From an uncultured bacterium (GTDB taxonomy: Bacteria; Cyanobacteriota; Vampirovibrionia; Gastranaerophilales; Gastranaerophilaceae), in NCBI GenBank assembly GCA_900553205.1, contig USCK01000016.1:1-19644 (forward strand): a DNA stretch of 19,644 nt. The letters run 5' to 3'. The notes under the pieces were generated by a model, which had not been told where the DNA came from, did no database searches, and saw nothing but the letters and a program-made list of their open reading frames with translations. Both the position numbers and the translations under genes were made by a program. Of the stretch, positions 14,316 through 19,644 are shown one piece after another (within the stretch, counting starts at the first letter, position 1; every line of letters begins with the position of its first letter).

Positions 14316-15965
14316 ATGTCGGAAGAACTTACAATACCCTCAGTTGAGCATGAAGAAGAAGCAGAACAGGCTTTAGAAAATGCAAGACTTGCGCACCAAA
14401 GATATTTAATTAAACAGCAAATAGAAGATATTGATAGAGCAATTCTATATTATGTTGATGCAATAAAATTCAACCCAAAACTTGCAGAGGCATATTATCG
14501 TCTTGCCAGCTTGATGTGGGAAAAAGGGCAAATCTCTGTAGAAAGTGCTATTGAACAATGTAAAACTGCGATTACATTAGAACCTGATAATGTAAATGCG
14601 CATATTTATACAGGTTATTTCTATTCTTTGGCTAACGATTATAAAAATGCCGAAAAAGAATTTAAGATTGCAATAAATAAACATTCTTCAAATACTGCAA
14701 GACCAAGATTATTTTTATCCCAATTAATTCAAAAACAAATGCAATATGAGGGTAAATCTCTCAGTGGTATGATGAAATATTTGTATTATTTTCTAACAGG
14801 AAGTATTTTGTTCATTGGTGATTACCCGTCTTTAAAAATGATGTATGAATCTATTGCCGATAATTTTTCTGTAATTTCTTACAGGACTATTGGTGCAACT
14901 TTAGAAAAAATCCGAATGTTTCCGACAGCCTTCAATGCCTATTCTATGGGTATGGAGAAAACTCAACATGGAGATATTTTCTACAAAAAATTGGGAGATT
15001 TATCTCTTGAATGTAATGATGTTGTGTCCAGTCTTGAGTATTACAAAAATGCTCTAAAAACTTCCCCAGAAAACCGAGAAGTTTTGCTAAAACTTGCAAC
15101 TATTATGCAAACATATTTCCCTGAAGAAATTGATACTATTATTGATTACTATAACAGATTATTAGAGTTCGGTGTTGATAACGGAAAGATTTATTATGAA
15201 TTAGGACATCTTTATCTTCGCCGAGGTGATAAAATTAACTCTGTATCAGCCTTCAAGTTGGCATTAGGAGAAGAACCTAATAACCCTTATTATAACAATT
15301 CTCTTGCCTATGCACTTGTTAGAGCAGAATTGTTTGATGATGCGATAGAATATTATCAAACAGCTATCAAGTTAAACCCTGATGCAAGCTGGACATCTAT
15401 TGTCTGCCATGCTTTGGGTGCGTTGTATGGAGAAGTAAAAGGAAACTTTGAAGCTGCAGAAGCAACATTCCAAGCAGGGCTTGTGCTTGATTCTAATAAC
15501 TATGATTTATTGTTGTCTTTGGGTGATTTGTTTATGGCTCAAGGAAATTTAGATAAAGCTATAAAAACTTATTGTGACGGTATCACAATGAATCCTGATA
15601 ATTTCATAGCTTATGCAAAAGCAGGTTTAGCATTGTGGGAAAAAGATTATGTAGAAGAAGCCTTGGTGTCTTTGCATAAGGCAGTTGATTTGAATCCTGA
15701 TTTTGAGGTCGCTCATAACAACCTTGGTGTTGTTTATCTTGACGGTATGGGTGATGCTTATGAAGCCTTAAATCATTTTAAACGTGCAATAGAACTTAAC
15801 CCTAATTATACACTTGCTTATTTCAATGCCGGACGAGCGTATCAGGTTATGGAAGAAAAAACTGCGTCTGCTGAATACTATCAAATGGCATACGATTTGA
15901 ATCAACTTACTCAGGAACTTGATAACGAAGATATCAAGTCCAGATTGCATGATTTGTTTGATTAA
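14316..15965 (+). CDS. Tetratricopeptide-repeat (TPR) protein, function unknown
   Basis: This 549-residue protein is built almost entirely of 34-residue TPR units. Typical helices A/B are seen at 54-122 (AEAYYRLASLMWEKGQ, VNAHIYTGYFYSLANDY), 220-260, 290-355 (KIYYELGHLYLRRGD, PYYNNSLAYALVRAELF), and in a tight run at 395-530 (YDLLLSLGDLFMAQG, FIAYAKAGLALWEKDY, EVAHNNLGVVYLDGM, TLAYFNAGRAYQVME). A more hydrophobic stretch near 147-170 (MKYLYYFLTGSILFIG) interrupts the N-terminal repeats and could dip into a membrane, although no signal peptide is present. TPRs act as protein-binding scaffolds; the partner is unknown. GGAG five bases before the ATG is a good ribosome site. The gene stands alone between the pnp terminator and the convergent rnhA. 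Confidence 0.85.
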   Translation: MSEELTIPSVEHEEEAEQALENARLAHQRYLIKQQIEDIDRAILYYVDAIKFNPKLAEAYYRLASLMWEKGQISVESAIEQCKTAITLEPDNVNAHIYTGYFYSLANDYKNAEKEFKIAINKHSSNTARPRLFLSQLIQKQMQYEGKSLSGMMKYLYYFLTGSILFIGDYPSLKMMYESIADNFSVISYRTIGATLEKIRMFPTAFNAYSMGMEKTQHGDIFYKKLGDLSLECNDVVSSLEYYKNALKTSPENREVLLKLATIMQTYFPEEIDTIIDYYNRLLEFGVDNGKIYYELGHLYLRRGDKINSVSAFKLALGEEPNNPYYNNSLAYALVRAELFDDAIEYYQTAIKLNPDASWTSIVCHALGALYGEVKGNFEAAEATFQAGLVLDSNNYDLLLSLGDLFMAQGNLDKAIKTYCDGITMNPDNFIAYAKAGLALWEKDYVEEALVSLHKAVDLNPDFEVAHNNLGVVYLDGMGDAYEALNHFKRAIELNPNYTLAYFNAGRAYQVMEEKTASAEYYQMAYDLNQLTQELDNEDIKSRLHDLFD

Positions 15966-15996
15966 TCAAAATTGATATAGATTAAAATATTATTGC

Positions 15997-16479
15997 CTAG
16001 ATATTGTCATCTAAAAGATTTTCGGATTTTGATGATGATACAGCTAGTTTGTCACAACGTTCATTGAATTCATGACCGGCATGTCCTTTTACCCATACGA
16101 GTTCTATCTCATGTGGGGTCATAGCATTAGTCAATCTTTGCCACAAATCAACATTTTTAACAGGCTTTTTAGCTGAAGTTTTCCAGTTATTCTTTTGCCA
16201 AGATTCAAGCCATTTTTGCTGAAAAGCATCAATAAAATATTTACTGTCAGAGGTTATTTTAACCTTGCATGGTTTTTTTAGGGCTTCCAGCCCTGTAATA
16301 ACTGCCAAAAGCTCCATTCTGTTGTTTGTCGTATGTTTATAACCTGCAGTTAATTCTTTTTCGTGATAGTTTCCTGAATTGTCTTTGTATCTCAAAATAG
16401 TGCCATAACCACCTGCTCCAGGGTTGCCACTGCAAGCACCGTCAGTAAACATTTCTACAAATAATTTCTCTTTTCCCAT
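15997..16479 (-). CDS. rnhA: Ribonuclease HI
   Basis: RNase HI cleaves the RNA strand of RNA-DNA hybrids (R-loops, primers). The 160-residue protein has the four catalytic acids in their usual contexts: D13 (FTDGACSGNPG), E56 (NNRMELLAV), D78 (TSDSKYF) and D143 (ERCDKLA), plus the mobile H133 (WVKGHAGH). A basic handle region (QQKWLESWQKNNWKTSAKKPVKN, about 87-109) contacts the hybrid, as in the E. coli enzyme. The ATG at 16479 was taken as the start. A TTG two codons upstream (16485) is also possible, and neither has a clear ribosome site. The gene converges on the TPR gene with 31 bases between stops and is divergent from the aldolase gene. Confidence 0.95.
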   Translation of the reverse strand: MGKEKLFVEMFTDGACSGNPGAGGYGTILRYKDNSGNYHEKELTAGYKHTTNNRMELLAVITGLEALKKPCKVKITSDSKYFIDAFQQKWLESWQKNNWKTSAKKPVKNVDLWQRLTNAMTPHEIELVWVKGHAGHEFNERCDKLAVSSSKSENLLDDNI

Positions 16480-16610
16480 AGACAAATCATATAAATAAAA
16501 GGTTTACATGTCAATAAATATACATTTTTTATAACACTTGTAAACTAATTATCTTTATTGTATTTTTTTAGATGTAAGTAAATTTTTTACAGTATAAGAA
16601 GGAGGCTCAA

Positions 16611-17570
16611 ATGAGCGAAAGAAAATTAGTAGGAACAGAAGAAATGTTCAAAAAAGCACTAGCAGGTGGATATGCTATTGGTGCTTACAATGTAAACAAC
16701 ATGGAAATTCTACAAGGTATCGCAGAAGCTGCTGAAGAAACAAGATCTCCAATCATTCTTCAAGTATCTGCAGGTGCTAGAAAATATGCTAACCAAACTT
16801 ATCTAATTAAGTTGGTTGAAGCTGCTTTGGCTACAACTACAGTACCTATCGCATTACACTTAGACCACGGTGCAGATTTCGAAATTTGTAAAGCTTGTAT
16901 CGACGGTGGTTTCTCATCTGTAATGATTGACGGTTCTAGATTCCCATTCGAAGAAAATGTTGCAGTTACTAAGAAAGTTGTTGAATACGCTCACGAAAGA
17001 GGAGTTTCTGTTGAAGCTGAACTTGGCAAATTAGCAGGTGTTGAAGATGATGTAAATGTTGATGCTAAAGATGCTAAATATACAAATGTTAAAGAAGCTG
17101 TTGAATTTGTTAAACAAACAGGTTGTGATTCATTAGCAATCGCTATTGGTACTTCTCACGGTGCTTACAAATTTGCAGGTGAAGCTAAACTTGACTTTGA
17201 TAGATTAAAAGAAATCAAAGATGCTCTAAAAGAAGCTGGTTTTGGTGATTACCCAATCGTTCTTCACGGTTCTTCATCAGTTCCACAAGACTTAGTTGCT
17301 AAATGCAACCAATACGGTGGTAAATTACCAAACGCACAAGGTGTTCCAGAAGATATGCTTAACTACGCTTCTAAACACGGTGTTGCTAAAATCAACATTG
17401 ATACAGACTTGAGATTGGCTATGACTTCTACTATCAGAGAATTTTTCATTGAACATCCTGAAAAATTCGACCCACGTGAATACATGGGACCTGGTAGAAC
17501 AGCAGTTAAAGAACTTGTTATGCACAAAATGAGAGATGTATTAGGAACAGCTGGTCACGCTGATGACTAA
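16611..17570 (+). CDS. fba: Class II fructose-1,6-bisphosphate aldolase
   Basis: This is the zinc-dependent aldolase of glycolysis/gluconeogenesis, interconverting fructose-1,6-bisphosphate with glyceraldehyde-3-phosphate and DHAP. The 319-residue TIM barrel has YNVNNMEILQG (26-36), the catalytic and zinc site HLDHG (D85, H86), VEAELG (E137), the zinc ligand H183 in TSHGAYK, H219 in VLHGSSSVP, and the phosphate/substrate loop NIDTDLR (262-268). The chain is slightly longer than the 285-residue B. subtilis type. An AAGGAGG ribosome site five bases before the ATG predicts high expression. A strong terminator follows at once, so it is monocistronic. Related class II enzymes (tagatose-bisphosphate aldolase) share these motifs, but the simple glycolytic role is most likely. 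Confidence 0.93.
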   Translation: MSERKLVGTEEMFKKALAGGYAIGAYNVNNMEILQGIAEAAEETRSPIILQVSAGARKYANQTYLIKLVEAALATTTVPIALHLDHGADFEICKACIDGGFSSVMIDGSRFPFEENVAVTKKVVEYAHERGVSVEAELGKLAGVEDDVNVDAKDAKYTNVKEAVEFVKQTGCDSLAIAIGTSHGAYKFAGEAKLDFDRLKEIKDALKEAGFGDYPIVLHGSSSVPQDLVAKCNQYGGKLPNAQGVPEDMLNYASKHGVAKINIDTDLRLAMTSTIREFFIEHPEKFDPREYMGPGRTAVKELVMHKMRDVLGTAGHADD

Positions 17571-17599
17571 TAATTTCTAAAAAGTTATTTAAACTTTTG

Positions 17600-17635
17600 A
17601 AAGAGTCCAACTTTAGTTGGACTCTTTTGTTTTAG
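17600..17635 (+). terminator. Intrinsic terminator of the aldolase gene
   Basis: A 13-base-pair perfect stem (AAAGAGTCCAACT, 17600-17612, with AGTTGGACTCTTT, 17615-17627) with a two-base centre is followed by TGTTTT, 30 bases after the fba stop. Confidence 0.92.
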
Positions 17636-17638
17636 GTA

Positions 17639-17667
17639 TTTATCTTTTATTAAAAATATGTTACAAT
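17639..17667 (+). promoter_or_regulatory. Candidate promoter placing the transcript start at the HD-GYP start codon
   Basis: TACAAT (17662-17667) is a good -10 with a weak TTTATC (17639-17644) 17 bases upstream. Six bases separate the -10 from the ATG at 17674, so +1 would fall on or next to its A. There is no ribosome-binding site. Together these suggest a leaderless mRNA. Confidence 0.4.
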
Positions 17668-17673
17668 CGTCCT

Positions 17674-18711
17674 ATGAAATTAACATCCAGAAATGAATTA
17701 AGTAAGTATAAGATTTTACCCTTCAATTTATATAATGAGGCTGGAGATTTAGTACTAAAAGCAGGAGATGCTTTGACTGTCGGAAAACTTTTACAGCTCA
17801 AAGCTTATGAAAAAATCTTTCGTGATTCAAGTCCTGCAGAGGAGGAAGAAACTATTCCTCAAGATGCACCTGAGGAAGGTGGTTCAGAGCCTGAATTAAA
17901 GACGGCTGTCAAAAAAATGGATGATAAAGATTTTAGTTACGATACAATTAATCTTTCAGAGTACAAAACCCCTGTTAATAAATATTCCAAGATAGATTAT
18001 AAAGAGCAAATAAAGCTAAAAGCTTATTTGATGAAAACAATAGATTTATTGAATAAGACTTCTATAAAAGAGGCTTTTCCTAAGATAGCTAATCTTAGTG
18101 AGATTATTACTCAAACCGTAATCCCAAAATTTGATGAAGTCAGTCATTATTCAGAATTGAGATTGTTAGGTGATTACGAAATCTGTCATCCTATAAATGT
18201 TGCAATTATGTCAGGTATGATAGCCAAAAAAATGGATTTTGAAAAAGATTTTATATCAGATATTATTCTTGCTGGAGTATTGCATGATATCGGCAAATAC
18301 AAAATCCCGAATGCGTTTGAACCTGCAAGTACTCTATCAAATATAGATACCGAAAAATTAAAAACTCATACTATTATTGGACATAATATTTTGAAAGAAA
18401 TGAATTTGCCTGATAGAATATGTAATGTTGCACTACAGCATCATGAACATAATGATGGTACAGGGTATCCTCATGGGCTTTCAAGTGACTGGATTAGTAT
18501 AGAAAGCCAAATTGTTAATGTATGCAATAGCTATGACAACTTTGCGTTCAACAAGACAGGTTATGTTGTTAAGAATAATAGAGATGTTTTAAGATTAATG
18601 CTATCAATCGGTACAAAAAACTTTTCTGCAGAAATTCTTTATACTTTTGCTCACATGTTCAGCTATAACGATACTATGAATTTCAGTGATATGGCATCAT
18701 ATTCTGCATAA
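17674..18711 (+). CDS. HD-GYP domain protein, probable cyclic-di-GMP phosphodiesterase
   Basis: This 345-residue protein has an N-terminal beta-rich module of about 50 residues (KILPFNLYNEAGDLVLKAGDALT), an acidic Pro/Glu linker (53-75), a helical section and a complete HD-GYP domain (about 160-300). Metal and signature residues are visible: H172 in CHPINVA, HDIGK (204-208), H232/H237 in THTIIGH, and HHEHNDGTGYP (256-266). This is the full HHE-x-x-DG-x-GYP motif of enzymes that break down c-di-GMP. There is no membrane segment, so a cytosolic signalling enzyme is expected. The N-terminal module may sense or bind a partner. The ATG at 17674 was chosen; an in-frame TTG at 17617 lies inside the fba terminator hairpin and is rejected. 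No Shine-Dalgarno site precedes the ATG. Confidence 0.87.
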   Translation: MKLTSRNELSKYKILPFNLYNEAGDLVLKAGDALTVGKLLQLKAYEKIFRDSSPAEEEETIPQDAPEEGGSEPELKTAVKKMDDKDFSYDTINLSEYKTPVNKYSKIDYKEQIKLKAYLMKTIDLLNKTSIKEAFPKIANLSEIITQTVIPKFDEVSHYSELRLLGDYEICHPINVAIMSGMIAKKMDFEKDFISDIILAGVLHDIGKYKIPNAFEPASTLSNIDTEKLKTHTIIGHNILKEMNLPDRICNVALQHHEHNDGTGYPHGLSSDWISIESQIVNVCNSYDNFAFNKTGYVVKNNRDVLRLMLSIGTKNFSAEILYTFAHMFSYNDTMNFSDMASYSA

Positions 18712-18734
18712 ATTCAAAAATAATTTACGGATAT

Positions 18735-18766
18735 AAAAAAGACACCTTATATAAGGTGTCTTTTTT
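18735..18766. terminator. Bidirectional terminator between HD-GYP gene and rpsO
   Basis: A perfect 32-base palindrome (arms 18735-18750 and 18751-18766) has a GACACCTTAT core flanked by six A and six T, giving a U-tract in both directions. It lies 23 bases after the HD-GYP stop and 20 bases after the rpsO stop, so one element can serve both convergent genes. Confidence 0.95.
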
Positions 18767-18786
18767 GTGAAACAAATAATAAAAAA

Positions 18787-19056
18787 TTAACCACGAATGC
18801 CTAATTTTTTAACTAATGATCTGTAACCTTCAAGATCTTTGCTCTTAAGATAAGATAATAAACCTTTTCTTCTACCTACCATCATTAAAAGACCACGTTT
18901 TGTAGCGAAATCTTTTTTGTTAGATTTTAGGTGTTCAGTAAGTTCAGCAATCTTTTGAGTTAACATAGCAATTTGAACTTCTGTAGAGCCTGTATCTTGT
19001 TCATTCTTACCGTATTTAGCTACGATTTCTTTTTTGTTTTTCAAATTAATTGACAT
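18787..19056 (-). CDS. rpsO: 30S ribosomal protein S15
   Basis: S15 is an early-binding protein of the 30S subunit that holds a three-way junction of 16S rRNA. The 89 residues match the family length and motifs: KYGKNEQDTGSTEVQIAMLT, IAELTEHLKSNKKDF, and KRGLLMMVGRRKGLLSYL with the conserved basic loop. The start at 19056 follows AAGGAAAC and gives the normal N-terminus; the in-frame extension to 19125 would add 23 unrelated residues. It is not next to pnp as in E. coli. It has its own promoter and shares a terminator with the convergent gene. Confidence 0.97.
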   Translation of the reverse strand: MSINLKNKKEIVAKYGKNEQDTGSTEVQIAMLTQKIAELTEHLKSNKKDFATKRGLLMMVGRRKGLLSYLKSKDLEGYRSLVKKLGIRG

Positions 19057-19110
19057 GTTTTGTTTCCTTTTTTGTTGAGTGATTATTGGCGTAAGCACTC
19101 TACATAGATT

Positions 19111-19138
19111 ATCATATAATATCAAATGAGAAAATCAA
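19111..19138 (-). promoter_or_regulatory. Probable rpsO promoter
   Basis: On the minus strand TTGATT (19133-19138) and TATGAT (19111-19116) are 16 bases apart, a fair sigma-70 match. Transcription would begin near 19104, leaving a leader of about 48 bases that can form a small GAGTG/CACTC stem (19077-19081 with 19096-19100) ahead of the ribosome site. Confidence 0.5.
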
Positions 19139-19191
19139 GACTATTTGTAACAATGTATTAAGACAAATTTAACAAGAGCTTTGGGTCGAGT

Positions 19192-19197
19192 TATAAT
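19192..19197 (+). promoter_or_regulatory. Candidate -10 element for the partial gene at the right edge
   Basis: A perfect TATAAT occurs about 95 bases before the start at 19293, with a poor TTTAAC 18 bases upstream as a possible -35. It sits inside the small palindrome GTTAT-A-ATAAC (19190-19200). Confidence 0.3.
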
Positions 19198-19292
19198 AAC
19201 TTATATAAAAGGGACGGATTATTGTAATTTTTAATTTACTACCCCATGTACTTTTTTAGTATAGGTTTTTTATTGTATGAATTGGAATTAAG

Positions 19293-19644
19293 ATGAATAT
19301 AAATAGTAATAATAACAAATTTTCACAACCTGCTTTTAAAGCAACATTAAAACATAACGAACATTTAGAAGAAGTATTGAAACATATCAACCATGAAGAT
19401 AAAAAAGAATTAGATAGAGTTTTAGGTCACTTTTCAACTGTAGCGAAAGATGATGTTGTTGAACTAAGAAAAACAAAAGAAAATAATTCAGAAATTTACT
19501 CCTTGGTTAATGCGAAAAACGACAAGAAAAATGTTTTTGTTTGCAGAATGTTTCCTGAAGTAATTTCTGAAGATGATGGTCATATTAATCACAGGCATCA
19601 CGCAAGAATAGGGTTTGTTGCAGAATCGCTTATTGAAACAATAA
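19293..19644 (+). CDS. Unknown protein with N-terminal FKA motif, cut by the right edge
   Basis: The first 117 residues are open from the ATG at 19293 and continue past the window. An Asn-rich start (MNINSNNNKFSQ) leads into PAFKATL (13-19), which resembles the FKANF tag of the five GNAT-like proteins although the rest is different. Residues 20-50 are helical and charged (HLEEVLKHINHEDKKELDRVL). Residues 55-90 alternate like beta strands (VVELRKTKENNSEIYSLVNAK, KNVFVCRMFP). A His-rich stretch HINHRHHARIGF (97-108) precedes a helix. There is no signal peptide and only a weak ribosome site (GGAATTAAG). The family is not recognised. Confidence 0.65.
   Translation, partial: MNINSNNNKFSQPAFKATLKHNEHLEEVLKHINHEDKKELDRVLGHFSTVAKDDVVELRKTKENNSEIYSLVNAKNDKKNVFVCRMFPEVISEDDGHINHRHHARIGFVAESLIETI

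Noticed and set aside
17617..17673. N-terminal extension of the HD-GYP protein from a TTG codon
   Set aside because: It overlaps the fba terminator hairpin and encodes no family-like sequence.
1..19644. CRISPR array, insertion sequence, prophage or integrase
   Set aside because: No spaced direct repeats, transposase motifs, or phage structural or integrase genes were seen on either strand.

Overview
The window is AT-rich and gene-dense, and looks like chromosomal DNA from a gut-type non-photosynthetic cyanobacterial relative (Vampirovibrionia/Melainabacteria, probably Gastranaerophilales). This is inferred from low GC, a DprA/SLOG-like protein of a type I know mainly from Cyanobacteria (7157-7741), and proteins that open with a short 'xFKAxF' motif. 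No marker gene proves the taxon, and no database search was possible.

Left part, mostly minus strand. A hybrid-cluster-protein (Hcp)-like gene runs off the left edge (1-1224). It keeps the family fold motifs but lacks at least two expected cluster ligands. Next come a secreted or membrane-anchored AMIN-domain protein (1340-2386) with its own terminator and an operator-like palindrome in its promoter, three tandem GNAT-like acetyltransferase paralogues (2646-4452), and a UvrD/PcrA helicase (4509-7076) that may be cotranscribed upstream of them.

Centre. Divergent from the helicase is a two-gene plus-strand unit: a DprA/SLOG-like protein and a helical HEAT-like protein (7157-8921). It meets a 64-residue coiled-coil gene tail to tail. 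Two more GNAT-like paralogues follow (9208-10411), making five in 8 kb, all on the minus strand. A 397-bp gene-free stretch (10412-10808) holds a dispersed 'gtcattgc...gcaatcc' repeat, hairpins and a terminator. It ends at an alternative sigma-70-family factor (10809-11711).

Right part, mainly housekeeping. It contains pnp (polynucleotide phosphorylase), a large TPR protein, RNase HI (minus), class II fructose-bisphosphate aldolase, an HD-GYP phosphodiesterase that may be translated from a leaderless mRNA, and rpsO (minus). Strong intrinsic terminators follow pnp and the aldolase gene, and one perfect 32-bp palindrome separates the convergent HD-GYP and rpsO genes. The last gene (19293 to the edge) is partial and of unknown function; its N-terminus carries the same FKA-type motif as the GNAT-like proteins.

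The most interesting material is the repeated GNAT-like family with its N-terminal tag, the ligand-deficient Hcp-like protein, the sigma factor with altered promoter-contact residues, and the repeat-bearing intergenic region. I see no CRISPR array, tRNA, rRNA, intact insertion sequence or prophage.
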